Below are positions 55,992-64,000 of a stretch of DNA of 64,000 nucleotides, one piece after another. The stretch covers positions 1 through 64,000 of the forward strand of contig MCFL01000105.1 of the NCBI GenBank assembly GCA_002102555.1, given 5' to 3'. Below the pieces are notes generated by a model. That model was given only the letters and a program-made list of their open reading frames with translations, searched no databases and was not told the DNA's origin. Source of the stretch: Catenaria anguillulae PL171 (taxonomy: Eukaryota > Blastocladiomycota > Blastocladiomycetes > Blastocladiales > Catenariaceae). A program made the translations under genes and the position numbers. Numbering within the stretch: position 1 is the first letter of the stretch; each line of letters opens with the position of its first letter.

Positions 55992-56824
55992 GTTGGGTTA
56001 ACGTGTGTGCATAGGTGTTTGCCTGGTTGCCTGCTGGCTGCTGGTTTCGCTTATCGTCACCGCCTCAAGCTCTCAAGCGAGCCTGGCATTGCTCCTTCTC
56101 GGTACATAGGATGGTTCGGTTGAAGGTGCATCTCAAGCACGTGATCGTGTGTGACTCGTGTCCACTTTCACGTCCTATTTTCTTGAACGTGACCCTCCAA
56201 CGCATTCATCCATACTCCAACTGTACCGCCACCTGCAAGGAGACATCACTTCGTCCGGAATGTGGCATGCACTTGCTTCAGGGAGGCTAGAATGGGTGGG
56301 TTGCATGCAACGCTCGCTGCCCTGCGGCTCCGTCAACGCCTCTATCGTTATCTCTTCCTCGAACTGCCCACAATGATTCCTTTGACGCAGAAGACCCCTA
56401 ATTGGTCGGAAGCATCGACACTCTCCTGATCCAGATCATTCTTGCCGAGTTGTAAGGCATCTTCTGGATGTGGAATACTTACTAGGCGGCATTGCAAATG
56501 GCATGTTCACGCCGCTGTTGGTCATGCGGCTCGGAATGTGTCCGCCGCCTCCTCCTTGAGCTCGCCCGATTTCCTTCCACACATTCTGTTGTTTCTCATC
56601 ATTTTTTTTATCGCAATAGTACATATTCACATTCCATCTTTGCCGATATGAGTATCACAGCCTGCGATTGCATTGGACTGGAGAGACTGGGGATGGACCA
56701 AACACAAAACCAAATACCCAAATACATTTCCTGTGAATTGACTTTGTAAACCAAACAATAAATGCAAACGAGAGCAAACAACGAGCTATACCTAGCAAGC
56801 GATAGAGACAGAGAACGAAGAAAA
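55992..56824. other. Region between UTP16-like gene and HIS4
   Basis: An 833-bp gap between two minus-strand genes: the promoter of the UTP16-like gene and the 3' flank of HIS4. No conserved coding sequence or RNA gene was recognised. Confidence 0.5.
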
Positions 56825-59512
56825 TCACACATTAAACTTGCCAACACGAATCGCCACGGCCCTGGCATGTGCATCCAACCCCTCGACCTCGGCCAACGTC
56901 ATGACACACTGGGCCAAGCCCTCCAACCCGTCTTTGGTGAGATACTGCGTGGTAATGTGCTTGACAAACGTGCCCGTGTTGACGCCCGAATACATGCGCG
57001 CATACCCATACGTCGGCAACGTGTGATTGGTGCCGCTGGCATAATCGCCACACGACTCTGGCGAGTAGGCGCCAACAAACACGGACCCGGCATTGGTGAT
57101 CTTGTCCACGACGGCCAAGGCCGTGGCATCAGGCAGGTTGAGAATCAAGTGCTCGGGCGCGTACGCGTTGGAAAAGTCAATGGCAGCGTCGAGCGTGGGT
57201 GCGCGCACAACCCAGGATTTGGGCAGGCATTGCTTGACAATGTCGACGCGCGGGAGCAGCTCAGCTTGCTTGCGCACTTGGTCCTCGACTGCACCAACTT
57301 GCGCGTCAGACATGTTGACGGCCACAAGGACCACTTGCGAGTCTGGCCCGTGCTCGGCCTGGCTCAGCAAATCGGCAGCAACGTAGCGCGGATCCGCGTC
57401 CGCATCGGCAATCACAAGCACCTCCGAGGGACCCGCAGGCATATCGATGGCCACCATGGCATTGGTGTCGGTGGCGCACACGAGCTTGGCCGCAGTCACA
57501 AACTGGTTGCCGGGTCCGCAAATCTTGTCTACCTTGAGCACGCTCTCGGTACCGTACGCCATGGCTGCCACGGCCTGTGCGCCGCCCGCACGCACCACTT
57601 GAGCTGCACCAACCTTATCGGCCACATACAAGACTTCGGGCGCCACACTGCCATCGGCCCTGGGCGGCGTCGCAATCACAATGGTCGAGCACCCAGCCAC
57701 GCGCGCAGGCACACCAAGCATGAGCGTCGACGACGGCAGCACGGCCGACCCGCCCGGCACATAGAGCCCGACGCGCTCAATGGGGCGCACAATGCGCGAG
57801 CACGTGATGCCCGGCATGGTCTCGACTTGCAAGTCGGCCTCGGCTAGCTGTGCGCGGTGGAATGTTTCCACATTGGAAATGGCCGTGTCAATGGCGGCAC
57901 GCACGTCGGCGCGCAAGTCACTCGGGTTGTAGTGCTGCGCAAACGGAGGCAACAGCACGGGCGAGGTTCCGGCAAGGTCCACACGGTCGAATTTCTTGGT
58001 CAGCTCCACGAGCGCCGCGTCGCCCTTTTCGCGCACGGCTTGGATGATGGGCTGTACAATCTTGGTGATCTTGTCTGCATTCAGAATCGGGCGTTGCAAG
58101 AGCGCCGCGTACGCGGGCGAGTCCGAGGGGGTGGTGGCCAGGTCCACGTGCTTCATCTTGAGCCCGACTTCGGGAACGGCAGCGGGAGCAGCGTGCGCCG
58201 GGGCATCGCCATTGGTCGTGGACGACGTGCGGCGCTTGGCCGCAATGGCCGCAGCATACTGGGGCTTTGCATCTCCCTTACGCCTAGTCACCTTGCGCGC
58301 CCTGGCATCCAACACGGCCTCGATATCCGCCAAACTGACACCGGCCTTTGTGGCCTTGGCAAGCACAAAGTAAATCACGTCTGCGGCCTCTTGTGCCACC
58401 TCCGAGGCGCTGCCGGCATCCACGAGTTCCTGGGCCTCCTCGAGCAATTTCGCATCCAACAAGTCCTTGTCGATAAACAAGCGAGACGTGTACGACCCTT
58501 CGGGCGCACTTACCTTGCGTGCTTGCAACGTGCGGGCCAGCCCGGCAATGCCACCGGGGGCCGCACCCGTCCCAAAACACGTGTGCGTGTCGCGGTGGCA
58601 AAACCCGGGCGGGTGCTGGTGCACGATAAACCTCAAGGCATCCGTGTCGCAATCGGCGTCAATACGCACGAGTTGCTGGGTGGCGCCCGACGTGGCGCCC
58701 TTGTACCAGAGGCCGGACCGCGACCGCGAGTAGTACACGCCAGTGCCTGTGCGCAGGGCTTCGGCGAGCGAGGCGGCAGACGAGTACACGAGCCCGAGCG
58801 GCGTGGCGTGCGTGTCGGTGACAATGGTCGGAAACAGGCCGTCGGGGCGGTCCGACGTGAGCAGGGAGGTGAGCAGGGTCGAGGCCGGAATGCCTTCTTC
58901 CGAGGTCGACGACGACGAGGTGGACGAGGTGGTGGTTGAAGGGAAGGTGATGGCCGCAGCCGAAACGGTGACGGTGGCACCAAGGTGCGCGAGCGGCACC
59001 AAAGTGGCGAGCTGCGCCGGAGTGGTAGCCTGCGAGTCAAGAACGAGCAGGTTGCGCTTGTCCTGGGTGCGGACCAGGGCGAGCACTTGGCCAACCTGTT
59101 CGGCCGAAATGTTGTCAGTCCAGGGGAGCACAATGCCCGAGACGAGGCCGGCAAGGGCAGCCAGGGTCGCGGGGTTGACCTGGAGCCAGTCTTGGAACTG
59201 GACCAACAAGCGGTCGGGCGCCGGGATCGAGCGCAGCAGGGCCGTCACATTGTCGGGCGTGGAGAAGGGAACAATGGCCTTGTCGACGCCGGCATCGAGC
59301 AGCGCGAGGACAGCCTCGGGCGAGGAGTCAGCCGCGGTGGCAAGCGAGACCCAGGCGCGGGCAATGGCCGACATGGGCACGTAGGGGGCCAGCAGGTCGG
59401 CGGGCTGTGCGACGGAGAGCTTGATGGCCGGGGCAAAGGTGGCCAGGCGGGTGAGGAGCTGTTCCTGTTCCTGGTCGGCCGCAGCCGCCAGCGAGAGTGT
59501 CGGGATGATCAT
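56825..59512 (-). CDS. HIS4: Trifunctional histidine biosynthesis protein His4
   Basis: One polypeptide catalysing steps 2, 3 and 10 of histidine synthesis. A single exon of 895 aa from ATG 59512 (MIIPTLSLAAAADQEQ); an in-frame ATG 21 codons upstream is less likely. Order: N-terminal HIS4-specific region; phosphoribosyl-AMP cyclohydrolase (SGLWYKGATSGATQ, DADCDTDALR, zinc-site FCHRDTHTCFG); phosphoribosyl-ATP pyrophosphohydrolase (KLLEEAQELVDA, EAADVIYFVLAKATKAGVSL); and histidinol dehydrogenase (RPIERVGLYVPGGSAVLPSS, CGPGNQFVTAAKLV, PAGPSEVLVIADADADP, SQAEHGPDSQVVLV, TNHTLPTYGYARMYSGVNTG). The fused arrangement is typical of fungi. Clean frame and very GC-rich third positions; long open frames on the opposite strand are a by-product. 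Confidence 0.96.
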   Translation of the reverse strand: MIIPTLSLAAAADQEQEQLLTRLATFAPAIKLSVAQPADLLAPYVPMSAIARAWVSLATAADSSPEAVLALLDAGVDKAIVPFSTPDNVTALLRSIPAPDRLLVQFQDWLQVNPATLAALAGLVSGIVLPWTDNISAEQVGQVLALVRTQDKRNLLVLDSQATTPAQLATLVPLAHLGATVTVSAAAITFPSTTTSSTSSSSTSEEGIPASTLLTSLLTSDRPDGLFPTIVTDTHATPLGLVYSSAASLAEALRTGTGVYYSRSRSGLWYKGATSGATQQLVRIDADCDTDALRFIVHQHPPGFCHRDTHTCFGTGAAPGGIAGLARTLQARKVSAPEGSYTSRLFIDKDLLDAKLLEEAQELVDAGSASEVAQEAADVIYFVLAKATKAGVSLADIEAVLDARARKVTRRKGDAKPQYAAAIAAKRRTSSTTNGDAPAHAAPAAVPEVGLKMKHVDLATTPSDSPAYAALLQRPILNADKITKIVQPIIQAVREKGDAALVELTKKFDRVDLAGTSPVLLPPFAQHYNPSDLRADVRAAIDTAISNVETFHRAQLAEADLQVETMPGITCSRIVRPIERVGLYVPGGSAVLPSSTLMLGVPARVAGCSTIVIATPPRADGSVAPEVLYVADKVGAAQVVRAGGAQAVAAMAYGTESVLKVDKICGPGNQFVTAAKLVCATDTNAMVAIDMPAGPSEVLVIADADADPRYVAADLLSQAEHGPDSQVVLVAVNMSDAQVGAVEDQVRKQAELLPRVDIVKQCLPKSWVVRAPTLDAAIDFSNAYAPEHLILNLPDATALAVVDKITNAGSVFVGAYSPESCGDYASGTNHTLPTYGYARMYSGVNTGTFVKHITTQYLTKDGLEGLAQCVMTLAEVEGLDAHARAVAIRVGKFNV

Positions 59513-60208
59513 GATGTGGTGACGTTGAGAGACCGAGTCTTTCCTGTCCAGTTCTGGCAGAGAGCAATAAGACATAGAAGAGAGCAGAGCGGCCTTTATA
59601 TGTGTATGTACCGTATGGATTCCCACGGTCTTTGTCAAGATCGTTTTCACAGACAGACAGGGAAAGGCCAATCTCTCGAGAGTCAAGACTCGATGAGCAC
59701 GTGCTCCACATCGAGACAACCGAGACGACACGGTCGATCGGGCGCGTGAGACTGCACGCGAGCCCGGATTGCGCGGAGTGTTGACAAAGCCATGTGGTCA
59801 TGGTTTTGCCGAGGGAGCATCTCTCATTGCGCGCCGGACTGCCTCAGAGGAAGACCGCCAGGATCGTCTTCGGGCTGGGATCAATAGTTTCTCTGATGTG
59901 TATTGATATATCCTGTGCCGAATCTACGTCCACGTCCACCTAAAGAATTTCCTGATTTCTACACGGCGAGTTCCAGACCCAGACACATTGGCAAGACCGA
60001 CCAGCGCGCCCTGGAATTGACGTGTCTACCTTCACTCTCTTTCGCCAACGTGATGAAAGGCTGTAACAACTGGCTGTCTCACGAAGAAGGATGAAATATT
60101 AATACGTAACATACAAGCGACAACTCATTCCAGACCGAGAACCCCACCGCACACGTCCAAGATGAAACGTCGCTCTCACCCGAAAACAAAAACAGATTCA
60201 ATTCAATA
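59513..60208. other. Region between HIS4 and the N-terminal methyltransferase gene
   Basis: A gap of about 700 bp between two minus-strand genes, with the HIS4 promoter nearest HIS4. I looked for a Gcn4-type TGACTC site and did not see an obvious one close to the start. No coding sequence was recognised beyond the uncertain tail of the methyltransferase. Confidence 0.45.
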
Positions 60209-61093
60209 CTATGCCCGACTCGTCTTGTCGTCATCATCCACTCCCGCCTCCTTGGATGCTTGGATGCCGCTGTCGCTGCTGCCTTGATCTCATCTGCCTT
60301 GACCTCAGCCGCCTTGACGGCCAAAGGTCCATCAGCTTTGACCAAGCACCACATTTGACCCTGTACAAACCCTTTGGCCACCCGCTCTGCCACTGCTCCT
60401 TGACCACCTTGAGCCCGGCCCGCTTAAAGATCCTTCGCCACGCTCCCTCGGCCCGGGTCATGGACGAATCCTGATGATCAATTTCGGCCTCGCCATACTG
60501 GCCCGACGCCACGTTTTCCTTGACACCAATCACGGGGCACACGGCCACCATGCGGTTGAAAAACGCCACAAGGTCGTCGTCCGTCAAGTGGCCAAGCACC
60601 CATTGGCACCATACAATGCCCGTGTACGAAATGTTGTGTTCTTCCGGGTTAAAGGATTGCAGGCCGCAGTGGATAAAGCGCGAAACGAGGCCAGAGTTGA
60701 GGGCAGGGTCTGTTTTCGCCGTGTTGATGAAATGGTGGTCTTGCTCGACAAGGTCAATGGGCGAAAACAGGTGTGACAGGAACGACTTTGTTACACGGCC
60801 AATGCCGGCGCCGCAATCTATTCATTGATGGATAAATACTTGTCAGTCGATACGGTACGTGTCAAGCGAAAACAAGGACAGAAGCACTTACCGCATGCGG
60901 ATCCCTTGGCAATAATACCCTGGTCAATGAGCGGCTGGACAAAGCGGATAGAGTCTGCAGCGTCCTGGTCGTCGAGGTTGGAGAAGCCGCCAAGCATGCC
61001 GTCGACGGTGGCCTCAACGTTCTTCCAATACTCTGCGGCGTCAGAGTACCACGAGGGCCCGCCTGGGACGGCATTGTTGTTTGCGTGCGACAT
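60209..61093 (-). CDS. TAE1: Alpha N-terminal protein methyltransferase (Tae1/NTMT1 family)
   Basis: Methylates the alpha-amino group of proteins with an N-terminal X-Pro-Lys motif, including ribosomal proteins, in yeast and animals. Two exons with intron 60891-60818 (phase 1). Motifs: SDAAEYWKNVEATVDGMLGG; the SAM-binding motif I CDCGAGIGRVTKSF, created across the splice join; IDLVEQDHHF; HCGLQSFNPEE; YTGIVWCQWVLGHLTDDDLV; and VKENVASG...DHQDSSMTRAEGAW. All are family hallmarks. Near 60370 a one-base-loss frame change restores the expected end of the fold (LYRVKMWCLVKADGP). A second near 60260 leads to an acidic tail, SKEAGVDDDKTSRA, and a stop at 60209. Length would then be about 270 aa. 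The Ala/Lys-rich tail after the fold is unusual for the family and its exact end is uncertain. Confidence 0.87.
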
Positions 61094-61549
61094 GGTGTTT
61101 TGGATCTTTGACGGAGATGGAGATGGAGGTCAGAGGCCAGTTCATAGAGACATGGAGAGGATTTCATGGACAAACGTACCACACCAAGGATTGCGGCTCT
61201 TTGGCGAAATCAAAATGGTATGTATTACATAGCAATTAAGAAGGAACTCTTCTATTCTTGGTTTTTGGGGCTCTGACATGAGGCGGATCGGCGGCCCCTG
61301 TGCACTTGGTCGGTGTCAACACTCGAAATGGGCCGCCGATCGGCTTGATAGCGAGCAATACTTAGTTGAAATGCCCGAGATCACATCACTTTACGCAATG
61401 AGTAGCTTCTGCTCAATTTCAATGATGGGCATCATGAGCCAAGACAGTTTTCACATGCAATTCCATTTCAAAGTCCAGTCGTCGCGCCCTCGGCCCTTGA
61501 CTCCACTTGCCCATTCCCACGCAAACAGCACCCAACCAGCACCAAGATC
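61094..61549. promoter_or_regulatory. Divergent promoter region between TAE1 and the Mis18-like gene
   Basis: A 456-bp gap between divergently transcribed genes. No coding sequence, repeat or clear core element was recognised. Confidence 0.45.
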
Positions 61550-63330
61550 ATGATGGACAACACCACAGCAACTGCTCCAGCTCCAGCTCCAGCACCGGCT
61601 GCTGCTCCGACTCCTACTCCGAAACAGCAACCGCCACCACAACCTGATACCTCTGCTCCTGCCGCCGCGACCCCGGACCTTGGTGACGTTCCGCTCATCT
61701 TCCAATGCAAATCCTGCCGTGCGCTTGTCGGTGACACTACCGCCTGGTGGTGTGCCCTCAAGGACCAACGCCCTGGGTTTGCTCTCTTTGCCCAGCACCG
61801 CAACGTGCAAGTCGCCACGCTCACCGTCACGCCAGAGTGCACCTACCGTGACATGGCCTGTGTGCTGTGCCAGGCCAAGCTCGGACAGTACATAGAGGTG
61901 CCGCCAAAGGACGAGCCTACTTTGACCAAGAAATACGTCTACCATTTGGATTGCGTTTCGATTGCTGGGTTGGGCGGGTATGTGGCTGAGCCAGAACACG
62001 AGTTTTGTCGAGCATCGTTGAGCGCAGTCCCAGCGCCTGCGGCCACAAGTGAAGAGTTGCATTTGGTATGTCATTGTCTTTGATGCATCGTTGGCCGCCT
62101 CGTGTGTGTGTATGTATGGGCGATGCTGGCTATCGATTGACCGAACCTTGCCTCTTGTCACAGATGACATACGGGATCAAGGAACTCAACAAAAAGGTCG
62201 ACTACATTATTGCCAAATATGTGTCGAAATCACACGCCCGACACAAGCAGCGCGTCGAGGCTGCCGTCCTCGCCGCTGGCAGCGGCGCTACTCAACTCCA
62301 ACAGCAACAACAGAATGCTGTCCAACAACATCCACAGTCCACCTCGGCCGCAACTTCGCGCCGCTCGTCTGCAGCCTCTATCACCATGCCCAATGGTCCC
62401 ACATTTACCGCGACGGCCACTCCCTCGACGCTTCCCCCAGGTACCACGCTCAACCGCGACCAGCTCTCGCAATTCCACGCGCGTCAATCTGCATCGTCGT
62501 CTGCCGCTCAATCCAACAACCGATCTGCGCCTCGATCCACCATGTCCAACGGCACATCGACCTCGGCTATGCTTCCGCCACTCCCGCCTTCCGCCGCCGC
62601 TCCACCTACCGGCTCATCTACCCACATGCCCCACCACTTTGCCGCTGCACCCGCCACCGCCACCCTACCTTTTCCTCCCACCACCAGCCTGCCCCCGGCG
62701 GCTCCCGCGCATCCATCCGACACGCTCTCATACGCTTCCATTTACAACCCGTCGCCCACGCCCGCCGCCGCTGGCAACCTCAACTACATTCCCGCATCGC
62801 CGTTTCCGGGTTTCCCACCCGGCCCATCCGCATCCGCCGCCGCGGTCGCGGCCGCCGCAGCCGCAGGATTGACGCACCAGCAAGTCGCGGCCTCATTTCT
62901 TTCGCAAGTTGCTCGGCAGCAACAAATGCTTGCAGGAATGCCGCCGCCCATTCCCGCCACTGCGGGTGCGAGTGCCCCTGGCGCCCCCGGCAGCGGCAGC
63001 GCCGGTGCTGTGGGGCAAGGGCCTGCGGCAAAGCGACAAAAGACGGGCGCCGTGACGGCCCTGACGACGGCACTTGGCGTGGGGGCGACGTCGCAGGAGT
63101 GACACGAAAAGCGCCTGCGTCTGCATCCGCGCTGCATCGGCGTCGACATTGGCGCCGATCTGAGTGCAGCCGTAAAGCGCCCGAAGGTCGCTGGGACGGT
63201 TGCGGCACAGCCAGCGCCGACTGGACCTCCGCCGCAACCCGTGGCGGCTACGATTGGGAAACAGCAGCAGCAGCAGCAACCACCAGAAGCACCGGCGTCA
63301 GAGACACCAGGCCCGGTCAAAAGCCGGTCG
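61550..63330 (+). CDS. Mis18-like centromere protein with long Ala/Pro/Gln-rich tail
   Basis: Mis18 proteins prime centromeres for CENP-A loading. Start ATG 61550 (MMDNTTATAPAPAP). After a Pro/Ala/Gln-rich leader comes a Mis18/Yippee-type zinc domain: VPLIFQCKSCRALVGDTTAW, then CTYRDMACVLCQAKLGQYIE, giving two CxxC pairs, and KKYVYHLDCVSIAGLGGYV. Intron 62066-62163 joins to MTYGIKELNKKVDYIIAKYV, a likely coiled coil. The remainder is a disordered Ser/Pro/Ala-rich tail. A TGA at 63100-63102 would stop the frame. However, a 66-bp GT-AG intron at 63099-63164 keeps phase and continues into basic and Gln-rich sequence (AAVKRPKVAG..., stop 63330). A slipped frame there would instead end PVELVTIDDDDD at 63362. 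The zinc domain is reliable; the 3' end is not. Confidence 0.68.
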
Positions 63331-63362
63331 AGCTGGTGACCATTGACGATGATGACGACTGA

Positions 63363-63508
63363 GCTATCATGGTGTCAAGATTTCCGATGCGTTCAAGGTC
63401 TTGTGGAGTGGTCCATGTCTTTTTGTTGTCGTTTCGTGTTCATATTTATTCAATTGACGCATTCCCTGCTTCCTGTTTGAATCTTCGCTTCTTTCTCCTT
63501 GCGTCAAC
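63363..63508. other. Short intergenic gap between convergent genes
   Basis: About 150 bp between the Mis18-like gene and the AAA ATPase gene. Nothing recognisable. Confidence 0.4.
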
Positions 63509-64000
63509 CTAGTTACCCGGTAATGGTACTGCATAGGCAAGCTTGAAACAAGAGACTGAAAAAACGGCACAGCAACAACCCAAGAGACGATGCGAACATG
63601 ACTCGGAAACACCTGGAATAGGTGACTCCATGATTACAATACTACAAGAATACACACCATCGCCACTCATTTCCTCTCTGCCAATGGCTGTAATCGCCAT
63701 GGTCTGCCTGACCAAGTCCATCGTGATCCTGCCGTCGCCGCCCTCCTCGGCCAAAGCAAGCCCCAACCTGACTGCATTCTTGATCTGCCGCCCATTCATG
63801 ACTTTTTCCTTGGCCAACTGCTCATAATCCATACCCGGATCCACCACAACCCCACCTTTCACTTGCCGCATCAAATTCTCCCACACCTTTGCCCTGGCCT
63901 GCACATCCAGCGGCTCGTACCTCAACGCAACCGTGATCCTGGACTCGATGGCAGGATCAAACTCGGCCACGCGATTCGTCGTCAGAAACATGATGCCCTC
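63509..64000 (-). CDS. AAA ATPase, C-terminal fragment (5' end outside the window)
   Basis: The visible end carries the last part of an AAA+ module: GIMFLTTNRVAEFDPAIESR, in which TTNR is sensor 1 and the later SRI is the arginine-finger region; LRYEPLDVQARAKVWENLMR; and the C-terminal lid KVMNGRQIKNAVRLGLALAE. This wording (FLTTNR...DPAI-SRI...L-Y-L-R--W) is common in the large fungal family of AAA ATPases of unclear role. The Walker motifs lie beyond 64000. The protein probably ends at 63509, after a short non-conserved tail. Confidence 0.75.
   Translation of the reverse strand, partial: EGIMFLTTNRVAEFDPAIESRITVALRYEPLDVQARAKVWENLMRQVKGGVVVDPGMDYEQLAKEKVMNGRQIKNAVRLGLALAEEGGDGRITMDLVRQTMAITAIGREEMSGDGVYSCSIVIMESPIPGVSESCSHRLLGCCCAVFSVSCFKLAYAVPLPGN

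Noticed and set aside
56762-59749. Long open reading frames on the + strand opposite HIS4
   Set aside because: They mirror HIS4 codons, whose third positions are GC-rich, and encode Arg/Gly/His-rich sequence without any family match. HIS4 itself is complete on the minus strand.
59513-60208. Gcn4-type control site for HIS4
   Set aside because: I did not find a convincing TGACTC element close to the start codon; reporting one would be a guess.

Overview
This window is eukaryotic nuclear DNA, gene-dense (about 24 protein genes in 64 kb) and moderately GC-rich. Introns are short (about 44-124 bp), with donors such as GTACGT, GTATGT and GTGCGT. The gene set points to a zoosporic (flagellated) early-diverging fungus. 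It has the fungal fused HIS4, a Ypd1-type phosphorelay protein, hybrid histidine kinase architecture and a Utp16-like nucleolar protein. It also has CFAP70, an axonemal protein expected only in flagellated lineages. Blastocladiomycota or a chytrid fits; the exact species is inference.

Layout. 1-10 kb: the 3' end of 2-oxoglutarate dehydrogenase (KGD1), the DEAD-box helicase HAS1, GMP synthase (GUA1) and an unknown single-pass membrane protein. 10.7-20.1 kb: three tandem genes (called A, B and C here) for CHASE-domain receptors built as TM, CHASE, TM, PAS, degenerate histidine-kinase core. 20.4-34.7 kb: YPT6/RAB6, an orphan 7TM protein, MSH6, a villin/gelsolin-like protein with a C-terminal headpiece, a RAD51 paralog without a Walker A motif, and a histidine phosphatase. 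35-39.4 kb: an unknown protein, ethanolamine kinase (EKI1) and FAD synthase (FAD1). 41.8-48.1 kb: a fourth CHASE receptor (D), which carries an intact receiver domain, and the phosphotransfer gene YPD1, convergent with it. 49.2-64 kb: an unknown proline/serine-rich protein, CFAP70, a Utp16/NOL7-like protein, HIS4, an N-terminal methyltransferase (TAE1/NTM1), a Mis18-like protein and the end of an AAA ATPase.

The most interesting system is the CHASE receptor family. D looks like a cytokinin-receptor-style hybrid kinase, with the H-box His and receiver Asp present, beside the Ypd1 protein such a kinase would use. A, B and C are tandem relatives that lack a receiver. A and B have also lost the phosphoacceptor His, and all four have an ATP-binding region with no recognisable N-box. 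The array may encode receptor pseudokinases that bind ligand and modulate D or another kinase.

A second window-wide pattern concerns sequence quality. About half of the multi-kb genes, including indispensable ones such as GUA1, HAS1 and MSH6, need a reading-frame change to match their family. Where I resolved it base by base the step is always the same direction, as if one base had been lost, often in a G, C, A or T run. Many other genes (C, YPT6, CFAP70, YPD1, HIS4, EKI1, FAD1, UTP16-like, RAD51 paralog) read cleanly, and their spliced lengths divide by three. Consensus sequencing error is the likeliest cause, so the affected genes are annotated as genes, not pseudogenes.
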